NCBI GenBank assembly: GCA_014529385.2
Contig: CM043953.1
Span: forward strand, 98,079,842-98,143,841
DNA from: Adiantum capillus-veneris
Taxonomy: Eukaryota > Streptophyta > Polypodiopsida > Polypodiales > Pteridaceae
Reading direction: 5' to 3'
Length of the DNA: 64,000 nt
The translations under genes and the position numbers were made by a program. The stretch's first letter is position 1, and each line of letters starts with the position of its first letter. This document shows positions 1-8,689 of this stretch, piece after piece. The notes below the pieces were generated by a model that saw nothing but the letters and a program-made list of their open reading frames with translations, did no database searches and was not told the origin of the DNA.

Positions 1-2688
1 TGTGAGAAACACAAGCAGACTTTCAAAAGCGTCCATCAATGAGTTTTCGTAGTGCAAACAAAGCAGTGTGGCTTGCCCGCATGCCAATGAGGCAAGTGGG
101 CAACCTACATGGCTTGCAGAGAGTTCAAACGCTGGCTCGCCCAAAGCATAATCCCCTTGTTGTCGATGGGCTGTTTATGAAGTCCGTTTGCAAAAAACGC
201 AACAGGACTTTCAAAAGCGCCCATCGGGGAGTTTTCGGAGAGCAAACAAAGCAATGCAGCTTGCCCGCTTGCCAATGGGGCAAGTGGGCAAGCTACATGG
301 CTCGCCGGAAGTTCAAACGGCTTGCCCAAAGCGTAATCCGCTTGCCGATGGGCTGTTTCAGAAGTCCGTTTGCGAAACACGCAAGCGGAGTTTCAAAAGC
401 GCCCATCGGCGAGTTTTCGGAGAGCAAACAAAGCAATGCGGCTTGCCCGCTTGCCAATGAAGCCAGTGGGCAAGCTACATGGCTCACCGGAAGTTCAAAC
501 GGCTCGCCCAAAGCGTAATCCGCTTGTTGCCGATGGGTTTCAGAACTCCATTTGTGAAAAACACAAGCGGACTTTCTAAAGCGCCTATCGGCGAGTTTTC
601 GCAGAGCAAACAAAGCAATGCGGCTTGCCTGCTTGCCAATGAGGGAAGTTGGCAAGCTACATGGCTCGCTGGAAGTTTAACCGGCTCGCCCAAGGCGTAA
701 TCCGCTTGTTGATGGGCTGTTTCAGGAGTCCGTTTGCGAAAAACGGAAGCGGACTTTCAAAGGTGCCCATCGGCGAGGTTTCGAAGAGCAAACAAAGCAA
801 TGTAGCTTGCCCGCTTGCCAATGAGGCAAGTGGGCAAGCTATATGGCTCGCCGGAAGTTCAAACGGCTCGTCAAAAGCGTAATCCGCTTGCCGATGGGCT
901 CTTTCAGAATTTCGTTTGCGAAAAACGCAAGCGGACTTTCAAAAGCGTCCATTAGCGAGTTTTTGGAGAGCAAACAAAGCAATGCGGCTTGCCTCCTTGG
1001 CTTGCAGGAAGTTCAAACGCCGGCTTGCCCAAAGCTTAATCCCATTGTTGTCGATGGGCTGTTTCAAAAGTCCGTTTGCCAAAAACGCAAGAGGACTTTG
1101 AAAAGCGCCCATCGGGGAGTTTTCAGAGAGCAAACAAAGCAATGCGGCTTGTCCGCTTGCCAATGAGGCTAGTGGGCAAGCTACATGGCTCGCCGGAAGT
1201 TCAAACGGCTCGCCCAAAGCGTAATCCACTTACCGATGGGCTGTTTCAGAAGTCGGTTTGCGAAAAACGCAAGCGGAGTTTCAAAAGCGCCCATCGGCGA
1301 GTTTTCGGAGAGCAAACAAAGCAATGCGGCTTGCCCGCTTGCCAATGAAGCCAGTGGGCAAGCTACATGGCTCACCGGAAGTTCAAACGGCTCGCCCAAA
1401 GCGTAATCCGCTTGTTGCCGATGGGCTGTTTCAGAAGTCCGTTTGTGAAAAACACAAGCGGACTTTCAAAAGCGTCCATCCGATGGAGTTTTCGCAGAGC
1501 AAACAAAGCAATGCGGCTTGCCCGCTTGACAATGAGGCAAGTGGGCAAGCTACATGGCTCGTCGGAAGTTCAACCGGCTCGCCCAAGGCGTAATCCGCTT
1601 TCCGATGGGCTGTTTCAGAAGTCCGTTTGCGAAAAACGCAATCGGACTTTCAAACGCGCCCATCGGCGAGCATTCGGAGAGCAAACAAAGCAATGTAGCT
1701 TTCCCACTTGCCAATGAGGCAAGTGGGCAAGCTACATGGCTCGCCGGAAGTTCAAACGGCTCGTAAAAAGCGTAATCCGCTTGCCGATGGGCTTGTAGGA
1801 AGTTTAAACGCCGGCTCTCCCAAAGCATAATCCCCTTGTTGCCGATGGCTTGTTTCAGAAGTCCGTTTTCCAAAAACGCAAGCGGACTTTCAAAAGCGCC
1901 CATCGGGGAGTTTTCGGAGGGCAAACAAAGCAATGCGGCTTGCCCGCTTGCCAATGAGGCAAGTGGGCAAGCTACATGGCTCGCCGGAAGTTCAAACGGC
2001 TCGCCCAAAGCGTAATCCGCTTGTTGCCGATGGGCTGTTTCAGAAGTCCGTTTGTGAAAAACACAAGCGGACTTTCAAAAGATCCCATCGGCGAGTTTTC
2101 GCAGAGCAAACAAAGCAATGCGGCTTGCCCGCTTTCCAATGAAGCCAGTGGGGAAGCTACATGGCTCACCGGAAGTTCAAACGGCTCGCCCAAAGCGTAA
2201 TCCGCTTGTTGCCGATGGGCTGTTTTAGAAGTCCGTTTGTGAAAAACACAAGCGGACTTTCAAAAGCGCCCATCGGCGAGTTTTCGCAGATTAAACAAAG
2301 CGATGCGGCTTGCCCGCTTGCCAATGAGGCAAGTGCGCAAGCTACATGGCTCGCCGAAAGTTCAACCGGCTCGCCCAAGGTGTAATCTGCTTGCCGATGG
2401 GCTGTTTCAAAAGTCCGTTTGCGAAAAACGCAAGCGGACTTTCAAACGGGCCCATCGGCGAGCTTTCACAGAGCAAACAAAGCAATGTAGCTTGCCCGCT
2501 TTCCAATGAGGCAAGTGGGCAAGCTACATGGCTCGCCGAAAGTTCAAACGGCTCGTCAAAAGCGTAATCCACTTGCCGATGGGCTCTTTCAGACGTTCGT
2601 TTGCGGAAAACGCAAGCGGACTTTGAAAAGCGCCCATCAGCGAGTTTTCGGAGAGCAAACAAAGCAATGGGGTTGCCCACTTGCCTCA
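1..2688 (+). repeat. 182-bp tandem satellite, array A
   Basis: About 15 head-to-tail monomers. The landmark GATGGGCTGTTT recurs near 351, 533, 715, 897, 1057, 1239, 1424 and 1608, giving a period of 182 bp with one shortened unit of 160. Each monomer contains two dyad-symmetric segments. One has GCCGATGGGC and GCCCATCGGC enclosing GTCCGTTTGCG and CGCAAGCGGAC. The other has GCTTGCCCGCTTGCC, a short loop, and GGCAAGTGGGCAAGC. A diverged monomer subtype containing CCCCTTGTTG recurs near 110, 1000 and 1795, hinting at a higher-order repeat. The array is cut at its left by the window edge and ends abruptly at the ORF beginning at 2690. The many short reading frames across it are by-products of the repeat. 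The same family occurs at 43275-44865 and as inverted remnants at 8375-8525, 43165-43270 and 44866-45008. Confidence 0.95.
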
Positions 2689-2689
2689 T

Positions 2690-3055
2690 TTAGATGAAGT
2701 CATTTTCAGTCATTCCATGACTTGCAGCAGTCCAGTTGTCTATAGTGTTTTCGCCTTCATCCTCACACAAGAGTACTAGGAATCGTGCTAGGCGTGTGTA
2801 GTCAGCTTGTAGTAAAGGATAATACTGGGCAATGGGATGCATGTCCTCAATAGGGTATGGATCGCTCGTGGTCAATAGAAGGATCAACCACTCCAACTCG
2901 TCCAGGTTTTTTTCACCAGCTAGTATCTCTATGTGGTCCCACTCTAAGGAAATAACCGGGTAGCACAAATGACAGACTTGTTTTAGGGAAAAAGGATACC
3001 TTTCTTCAATTGGACTAGTGGATGAAGCTGGTGAATGAGCCATACCTATGAACAC
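2690..3055 (-). CDS. unrecognised 121-aa ORF
   Basis: I do not recognise this protein. It starts MFIGMAHS, with a second possible start four codons on, and is acidic and rich in Leu, Asp and Glu, with no visible signal peptide or membrane segment. A good TATA-like sequence lies about 150 bp upstream on the same strand (3196-3207). Its stop sits at the edge of satellite array A, so the natural C-terminus may have been lost. It lies downstream of the polypurine tract of the retroelement at 3285-7836, which places it inside or beyond that element's 3' LTR. It could be a gag fragment of another element, a captured host exon or chance. Coding status is uncertain. Confidence 0.35.
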   Translation of the reverse strand: MFIGMAHSPASSTSPIEERYPFSLKQVCHLCYPVISLEWDHIEILAGEKNLDELEWLILLLTTSDPYPIEDMHPIAQYYPLLQADYTRLARFLVLLCEDEGENTIDNWTAASHGMTENDFI

Positions 3056-3195
3056 AGATAGATTTGGATTAGGACTTTATAAATTTTGGGTTGATAAGTG
3101 CACATTGGAATGTGTTTATGTTTTGTTCTTTTTGTTGGATTGCTCTTGCTCTTTTACTTTTTTTTTTTTGTTTTTTGGTTAGTGAAAGTATAAAA

Positions 3196-3207
3196 CTATA
3201 TATATAG
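3196..3207 (-). promoter_or_regulatory. TATA-box-like palindrome
   Basis: CTATATATATAG reads the same on both strands. It is placed where a 3' LTR promoter of the minus-strand element, or a promoter for the 2690-3055 ORF, would be expected. No other promoter element is recognised. Confidence 0.35.
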
Positions 3208-3287
3208 ATTCCCTCATATTGCTAGTTAAGATGTCGGGGAGATAAGGTAGAGAGGGAACTCATAGGAAAACACATGATTGCGCATAT

Positions 3288-3299
3288 CTCCCCCCTTCC
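3288..3299 (-). other. polypurine tract of the minus-strand gypsy-like element
   Basis: The minus strand reads GGAAGGGGGGAG directly after the last stop codon of the element, the usual position of the plus-strand-synthesis primer of an LTR retrotransposon. The 3' LTR would begin just beyond it (near 3285) and run toward lower coordinates. I could not find its far end. Confidence 0.6.
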
Positions 3300-3710
3300 T
3301 CAAGTGGATCCTATCTTTTGGATAGATGTCCTCACCCTTTGAAACCAATTGTTCCAATTGGCCATCATAGCTGAGTGCTTTGGCCAATTGCTTTCCATCA
3401 CCCTTAATGTTTCATCAAGTTGCAAGGGTAGTAAGGTACTCTCCCATGCACGAACTTGAAAGGTTTGTTTTGGCAATAAATTTATAATGGGAGACATTGG
3501 TTCGTTTGTATTTGCATGTAGATTGACAGTGGTAGATGGAGATTGTGCAAAAGCTTCAATGTCAATAGATGGATTACAAGAGGAGCTAGAAGCTTCTGGT
3601 GACTCCCCCCTTCCTGAGCTAGATGGTATAAATAAATGTTGCTTGGGATGCCAAACTAGTTCTAGAATAGGTGTGGAGTATTTGGTGAGCTTTCCTTTCC
3701 CCCGGTCCAA
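3300..3710 (-). pseudogene. C-terminal end of G1 polyprotein (out of frame)
   Basis: This 136-aa frame overlaps the end of the 842-aa integrase/protease frame and continues it after a frameshift near 3700. It opens with a basic stretch and one more copy of the tail motif (VWHPK). A Ser/Pro/Asn-rich linker follows, then a Trp-rich segment (WESTLLP, NWPKHS, NWNNWF) likely to be helical. The stop lies directly before the polypurine tract, as expected for the last coding sequence of an LTR retrotransposon. The function of this terminal region is unknown to me. Confidence 0.55.
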
Positions 3711-6190
3711 ATCAGGTATTGGAGCTGTAAGAGAAGATTACCCAGTCCTTCATGTGATTGGGAAGTAGTTCGTTTTTGTTTAGGGATCCATATTCGATCA
3801 TTTCCATCATAGTAGCCTTGGGCTACCAATAATTGTTTAGGAACCCAACGTGTTGTAACCTTGCGTTTCTTAGCCGATTTCCTTCGAAGCTTCCATGGCG
3901 AGGGAGATTGAACTGTAGAAGGAGCCATTAAGGAGGTTTTTGGGACCCATTGATATGTTTCCTTTGTCAGTTGAGGTTGAGTTGTGGATGTGACACTTTC
4001 AGTCTTGGTCATGGAAGTTAAAACTTCAAGGGATTGTGCCACAGGCAAGGAGGTTTTCACTTTCCAAATTTGCAATTTTCCATTGTTTAGTTGTCGCATA
4101 GGAGGTGTTACTTCGGGTACTATTTCTTGAGTGGTAGGACTGAGAGCAGGTTTTTGCATGGTCATGCTCCCAGTTTCCAAATCAATAGTGCATTTAGTTG
4201 CTAACATCCACTTACGTCCAAGGTTTATAGAACCCTCCGTCGTATTAATAGGCATAACCAAGAAGCTTTGATCTACAGTCCCATTGTCATAGGTGACTTG
4301 AGTGTGCAATATTCCAAAGACAGTGGTTCGCTTCTTATTGATACCCTTAACTTGGATGGTACTTTTGGGCAGGGGTGGTTTTCCTTGCTGGCACCACACC
4401 CCATATGATAACAAATTATATTGAGCTCCTGTGTCTAATAATGCCTTATACAACACTTTTTCATAAGGACTAGGTAACTCAATTGGATATCGTAAAGGCG
4501 GATCAGATTCTTCGGACTCATCCTCGACTTCAACTTGCAATGCATGTGTAATGCCAAGATTAGCTTCAGGTTGGCATTTAATGTGTTGTTGTCTCTCTCG
4601 AGCCTCCGCTTGGGCCTGTATCTTTTTTAACTCGGTTTGTGCTTTGGCGGCCTTCTTTTGATGAATTGCTCGTAGCTCTTCTTGGATTAACTCGGTTTGT
4701 GCTTTGGCGGCCTTCTTTTGATGAATCGCTCGTAGCTCTTCTTGGCTAAAAGGATCATAATATCTTTTGAATTTACTCCCATTGAGGAATCCAATGGTTT
4801 CAACTCCATCAAGAGTTTCCACACGAAGGGTACCTTGTGGGATAATTTCACATACTCTATACGGTCCTTTACCAGCATATTTCAACTTTTTCTTCTCTTT
4901 ACGCACTCCATGCATAAGGACTTTATCACCAACTTTGATGTACTTGTCCTTTACATGGCGATCAAACCATTTCTTTCTCCTTTCCTTCTCCACAAGGCGA
5001 TCAAACCATTTCTTTCTCCTATCCTTCTCCACAAGGGCATTTTGCACAGCTAACTGTCTCTCTTTGTCTAGTTTTTCTAAGATATACAAACGCTCAATTA
5101 AGGGGTTACCATTCCATCTTTCTTGCGAAGCTACCCTAAGACTAGGAATGACAAACTCCCAAGGCATAACCGCTTCTTGGCCATATACCATTTTGAATGG
5201 CGTACAATTAATAGCCACTTTATAATCAGTACGATAAGCCCATAGAGAAGATGTCAGCTTCAAATCCCAATCCCTGCGATGAGCTTCTACCGTCTTTGTT
5301 AAAATAGAGATTAGAGTCTTGTTGGTGCTCTCGGCCTGTCCATTAGCTTGCGGATAATAAGGTGTAGACTTATGGTGGGATATTATGAAGGTCATGGTGG
5401 TAAGTTCTCTTATTACCTCATTTATAAAATGGGTACCATTATCACTAACAATTTCAAAAGGGCAACCAAATCTTGTGATAATGTTCTCAAAAAGAAACTT
5501 AGCTGTTGTCCTCGCGTCAGCTTTTTGTGAAGCCTTAGCTTCAGCCCAAGCTTCAGCCCACTTTGTTACATAGTCTGTAGCAACAAGAATATATCGAGAA
5601 TAAGTGTTTCTAGCTGCGGGACTAATTGGACCTACAAAGTCTAAGCCCCATTTTTCAAATGGTTGGGTTACTTTAATAAGATGTAAGGGCATTCTGTCTT
5701 TGCGCTGTGTGGTTTTGTAACGTTGGCATTCATCACACCCTTTTGCAAAAAGTGATGCATCCTTTAATAAGGTTGGCCACCAATAGCCTGACTGCAACAC
5801 CTTTCTAGCAGTCAGTTCTCCTAAAAAATGTCCTCCCGCTATGCCCATATGTGCTTCTTGCAAGATATACAAATATTCGTCCTCGCGGGCACAACGCCTA
5901 AGAATATCGTCTTTGCCTAGTCTATAGAGAGTTCCGGAAATCAAACAATAGGGTGCACATTCTTTTACTAGCTTTCGAGCGATATCCTTACGAAGTTTCT
6001 TAGGTGGAAAACCATTAACTAAAAAGTTAATAATGTTCTCACTCCATTCAGGCATAGTCTCAACTATGAATAGGGAAGTATCGGGCAATTCATCATCAAC
6101 TCCTGTAGGGGCTTCACCATTGGGTATGCGAGACAAATGATTAGCCATGACGTGGCTTTTGCCGGGTCTCACTACAATCGTGAAACTCAA
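3662..6190 (-). CDS. integrase plus C-terminal retropepsin-like domain (G1 pol, 3' part)
   Basis: This 842-aa frame starts out of phase with the preceding RNase H frame, so a frameshift lies near 6190. Visible in order: the RNase H C-terminal phrase HLSRIPNGE; an integrase zinc finger (H114, H121, C152, C155); the catalytic core with D184 (GLDFVGP), D250 (VSDNGTHF) and E287 (QANGQAEST); a C-terminal domain with IPSLRV; and a charged, probably coiled segment (480-535) containing a 20-residue tandem duplication. Then comes a retropepsin-like domain with ALLDTGAQYN (D586) and a flap-distal INLGRKW near 655-661. The tail (700-805) is basic and carries IWKVK, QWVPK, RWVPK and IWIPK. Protease downstream of integrase is not the usual order. 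Residues WFDR with RRKK are also duplicated in tandem near 390-412 (39-bp DNA repeat). Confidence 0.85.
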   Translation of the reverse strand: MSFTIVVRPGKSHVMANHLSRIPNGEAPTGVDDELPDTSLFIVETMPEWSENIINFLVNGFPPKKLRKDIARKLVKECAPYCLISGTLYRLGKDDILRRCAREDEYLYILQEAHMGIAGGHFLGELTARKVLQSGYWWPTLLKDASLFAKGCDECQRYKTTQRKDRMPLHLIKVTQPFEKWGLDFVGPISPAARNTYSRYILVATDYVTKWAEAWAEAKASQKADARTTAKFLFENIITRFGCPFEIVSDNGTHFINEVIRELTTMTFIISHHKSTPYYPQANGQAESTNKTLISILTKTVEAHRRDWDLKLTSSLWAYRTDYKVAINCTPFKMVYGQEAVMPWEFVIPSLRVASQERWNGNPLIERLYILEKLDKERQLAVQNALVEKDRRKKWFDRLVEKERRKKWFDRHVKDKYIKVGDKVLMHGVRKEKKKLKYAGKGPYRVCEIIPQGTLRVETLDGVETIGFLNGSKFKRYYDPFSQEELRAIHQKKAAKAQTELIQEELRAIHQKKAAKAQTELKKIQAQAEARERQQHIKCQPEANLGITHALQVEVEDESEESDPPLRYPIELPSPYEKVLYKALLDTGAQYNLLSYGVWCQQGKPPLPKSTIQVKGINKKRTTVFGILHTQVTYDNGTVDQSFLVMPINTTEGSINLGRKWMLATKCTIDLETGSMTMQKPALSPTTQEIVPEVTPPMRQLNNGKLQIWKVKTSLPVAQSLEVLTSMTKTESVTSTTQPQLTKETYQWVPKTSLMAPSTVQSPSPWKLRRKSAKKRKVTTRWVPKQLLVAQGYYDGNDRIWIPKQKRTTSQSHEGLGNLLLQLQYLIWTGGKESSPNTPHLF
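4636..4755 (-). repeat. 60-bp in-frame tandem duplication
   Basis: Two nearly identical 60-bp copies encode the repeated segment beginning EELRAIHQKK in the coiled region between integrase and the protease-like domain. The copies differ at very few bases, so the duplication is recent relative to the element's general decay. Confidence 0.85.
4960..5040 (-). repeat. 39-bp in-frame tandem duplication
   Basis: A 39-bp segment encoding EKxRRKKWFDR is duplicated in tandem inside the integrase C-terminal region of G1. The frame is kept. Confidence 0.8.
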
Positions 6191-6881
6191 GAAGAATTAA
6201 CAACCATTGTGTGATTCTTTCTGTGGAGCATGGCTTGTTTACCAGATACAGCAACGCCTGATGATCGACATAAAATACAAACTTGTTAGCAAGAAGGTAG
6301 TAGCAAAATTTCTTTACTGCATAAACCATAGCTAAAACTTCTCGCTCTGTAGTGGTGTAGTTCCTTTCAGCATCGTTCAATTGAGGGCTTGCAAAGCTAA
6401 TGGGATAGTTTAATTTATGTTCTCCTGGTTGAGTGAGAACACACCCAATAGCAAAGTTTGATGCATCGATATGCACACGAAAAATGACATCCCAGTTAGG
6501 TGCCCTTAAAATCGGAGCACTTGCTAGTGTTTTCTTCAATTGTTCATAGGCCCGGTCACACTCTTCAGTCCATTTAAATTCAATGAGAAGCTTGTACAAA
6601 GGACGTGCTATCTCAACGAAAAATAAAATAAACCGACGATAATAACCGACATGTCCCATGAACCTTTGAACTCCCTTGTAGTTGGTGGGTGGTGGCAAAA
6701 TCACTTTAATTTTTCCCTCATCGGTTGAGATACCATTCTTAGATACTATATGCCCTAAAATAACTCCATGCTTGACCCAAAATTGGCATTTGAACGGGTT
6801 CAACGAGATACGATATAACCTAGGGCCTTGCAAACACCTTCCGCAAACAGGATAGATGTTCTTTCCAAGAAGAGTAAACAC
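6141..6881 (-). pseudogene. RT C-terminal part and RNase H of G1
   Basis: This 246-aa frame continues the reverse transcriptase after a frameshift near 6840. It holds the palm/thumb end (CQFWVKHGVILGHIVS), the connection phrase FMGHVGYYRRFI, and a gypsy-type RNase H with HIDASNFAIG (first acidic residue), TTTEREVLAMVYAVKKF and FYVDHQALLYL. It breaks near 6190 and the polyprotein resumes in the frame of the integrase. These domains would copy the RNA template and degrade the RNA strand of the hybrid in the cytoplasmic particle. Given the frameshifts, this copy cannot make a continuous Pol protein. Confidence 0.85.
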
Positions 6882-7836
6882 AAAGGTCGTCTAAGAAAGC
6901 TTCACAAAACTCTAACAAATATTCTTTAAAAGCAGTGTTTATTAATCGTTGGAATGTAGCAGGGGCATTTATTAAGCCAAAAGCCATCACACGAAATGCA
7001 AACACTCCAAATTTTGCGATGAAGGAAGTTTTAGCTTGGTCCTCTAGCGCTATCGTGATTTGGTTGTAGCCTGAGTACCCATCTAGGAAGCTATAAGCCT
7101 CCTTGCCTGCAACTCTTTCGAGTACATGTTCGGAGTATGGTAGGGGATAATGGTCTCTCCTAGTAGCTGCATTAACCTTTTTGAGGTCCACGCACACTCT
7201 GAGCTTCCCATTATTTTTTGGCACAATAACTATTGGAGACACCCATTCAGAGTGTTCAATAGGATATATGAACCCACATTTGATAAGCTTCTCTAGTTCT
7301 TCTTGAATAATCTTTGCGTACTTAGGATTCATTTGGTAGGGTCTTTGTTGTACAGGCTTCGCAGTGGTAATCATAGGGATTGTATGTTGGACCACAGAAG
7401 GTGGAACACCTTTCATATCATGGTATGTCCAAGCGAGTATGCCCTTGAATTCCTTGAGAAGCTCTTTGAGGACCGTCTCTTCAACTTCTGTGAGGTCTTG
7501 GGCAATAAAAACAGGTTTTGATTCTTCACCGGGATCGGCTAATTCTATTTCTTTAACTATTGCCGGACCGTCATAGACTCCATTATTTTCATCGGTAGGT
7601 ATTCTCTGGGCTTTTGTGTATACAACCTTGCATTCCCCTGTGGTGTAAGATTTGAAATGTTCTGGTGCAAGGTGCAAGTCTGTGGATTCTGATTGTGCTA
7701 TGGTCTGTGCTATTTCTGCTTTCTTTTGTTGTTGAGCTAACTCTTGGTTTTGACGCCTCTTTGCAGTAAGATTCAACTTTGGCTTGTCTATGATCTCTAA
7801 TTGGGCTATGTCATGGGGTCGCGCGGGCTGCACCAC
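6820..7836 (-). CDS. reverse transcriptase of gypsy-like element G1
   Basis: This 338-aa frame begins with about 130 residues of charged, Gln/Glu-rich sequence. It then enters a Ty3/gypsy RT: PIEHSEWVSPIVIVPKN, RVCVDLKKVNAATRRDHYPLP, FLDGYSGYNQI, FGVFAFRVMAFGL, NAPATFQRL, and the active-site box FLDDLCVYS, where the first catalytic-box residue is Leu (FLDD, not the commoner YxDD). It ends prematurely by frameshift just after that box. No DTG/DSG protease motif is visible before the RT. It would catalyse RNA- and DNA-templated DNA synthesis. Confidence 0.88.
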   Translation of the reverse strand: MVQPARPHDIAQLEIIDKPKLNLTAKRRQNQELAQQQKKAEIAQTIAQSESTDLHLAPEHFKSYTTGECKVVYTKAQRIPTDENNGVYDGPAIVKEIELADPGEESKPVFIAQDLTEVEETVLKELLKEFKGILAWTYHDMKGVPPSVVQHTIPMITTAKPVQQRPYQMNPKYAKIIQEELEKLIKCGFIYPIEHSEWVSPIVIVPKNNGKLRVCVDLKKVNAATRRDHYPLPYSEHVLERVAGKEAYSFLDGYSGYNQITIALEDQAKTSFIAKFGVFAFRVMAFGLINAPATFQRLINTAFKEYLLEFCEAFLDDLCVYSSWKEHLSCLRKVFARP

Positions 7837-7964
7837 ATGACATTTTGAAGATATTCACCCCAATCGTCTACCAATTTTTGATGAGCATCACATGCTCCTA
7901 TATAACCAAGCCATTCTGCCGTGGATCTTTTCTTTTTAATCCTAGCATGTACATTGGCTCGATA

Positions 7965-8465
7965 TCAACGCCTCTTAAAGTTCTTCTTTTTCTTATTTGG
8001 GACCTCCTTTTGATTTGCATTTGGATTTGGCTCACTAAATGAGTCCTCGTTGGTGTCCTCTTCGCTCTCAGAGGAGCTATCATAGGTTGATGTACTCGGT
8101 CCTGAATGTTTTGACTCTAAACTTGCTCTTCCTACTTCATGAGGCTTAGAATCAGTTTCACTCTGGGAGTCCGTGTCTGAGTCGCGTTGGTCAAAATCTT
8201 CTATAGAGCTATTGGTGTCGTTGTGAGGTTGGTCTGCAATTGTCTTGCACTTAGAGGGTGCATGTATTGCACTTATCATGTTTAGAGGTGCAATTTGTGG
8301 TACTTCTTCCCCCTCTGGTGTGACCCAACTGGTTCCTCTATTTCCCCAAGTATCTATGGTTGCAGCTAGGTGTAAGGCAAACGGACTCCAAAACAGCCCA
8401 TCGGCAAGCGGTTTGGGCTTCCAGCGAGCCATTTGAACTTCCGATGAGCCATGTAGTTTGCTCAC
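7965..8465 (-). pseudogene. acidic Ser/Asp-rich ORF fused to satellite sequence
   Basis: This 166-aa frame lies upstream of the G1 reverse transcriptase. Its first 30 or so residues are simply a translation of inverted satellite DNA (KLHGSSEVQ..., as in array A). The rest is Ser/Asp/Glu-rich (DTDSQSETDSKP, SSSESEEDTNEDS) and ends in a Lys/Arg cluster (KKKKNFKRR). It probably represents the disordered C-terminal part of a gag or an inter-domain linker of G1. No zinc knuckle or protease motif is visible. The satellite-derived start is unlikely to be native. Confidence 0.4.
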
Positions 8466-8525
8466 TTACCTCATAGGCCAGTGGGCAAGCTAAGTAGCCT
8501 CGTTTGCTCTCCAACGGCTCGCCAT
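8375..8525 (-). repeat. inverted remnant of the 182-bp satellite
   Basis: The sequence around 8380-8520 matches the array A monomer in reverse complement: AAACGGACT, CAGCCCATCGGCAAGCGG, CCATGTAG and CAGTGGGCAAGCTA are all present. About 0.8 of a monomer remains. From 8525 to 8660 a GC-rich, hairpin-prone stretch follows (GGCTCTTGGAGCC, CTTAAGGCTCGGAGCC) that does not match the monomer. Confidence 0.8.
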
Positions 8526-8689
8526 GAGGCGCTGCGTCGCTTTGAAACCGTGTCGGCTCTTGGAGCCTTGCAGCCTTAAGGCTCGGAGCCAAGCGGCCTT
8601 GCCACTGGCGGCTGGCAAAGCCGTGCTCCGACAATCTTGTGAATGCGATCGTGGGTACGACCACTCAAAGAAAATTTAGGGTTCTGAAG

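Larger units (their letters stand above)
3285..8340 (-). mobile_element. Ty3/gypsy-like retrotransposon with post-integrase retropepsin-like domain (element G1)
   Basis: Reading down the minus strand the domains are: an acidic Ser/Asp-rich region (8340-7965), reverse transcriptase (7836-6820), RT thumb and RNase H (6881-6141), integrase (6190-about 4750), a coiled basic segment, a retropepsin-like domain with DTGA near 4435, a tail of W-x-P-K motifs, then a polypurine tract. Conventional plant Ty3/gypsy elements carry protease before RT. Here I see none upstream, although the 5' part runs into inverted satellite sequence and may be incomplete. Frameshifts near 6840, 6190 and 3700 show that this copy is defective. 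The integrase C-terminal phrase IPSLRV recalls the Athila/Tat side of the plant gypsy tree. A relative with the same order lies at 16057-19945 on the other strand. Confidence 0.8.

Noticed and set aside
1-2688. Possible CRISPR array
   Set aside because: The repeats are contiguous 182-bp monomers without unique spacers, and the window is eukaryotic.
1-2690. Many overlapping 60-150-aa frames on both strands of array A (and 43200-44890)
   Set aside because: They are translations of a 182-bp repeat. The period is not a multiple of three, so every frame is visited, and the peptides are the same few phrases. There is no coding evidence.
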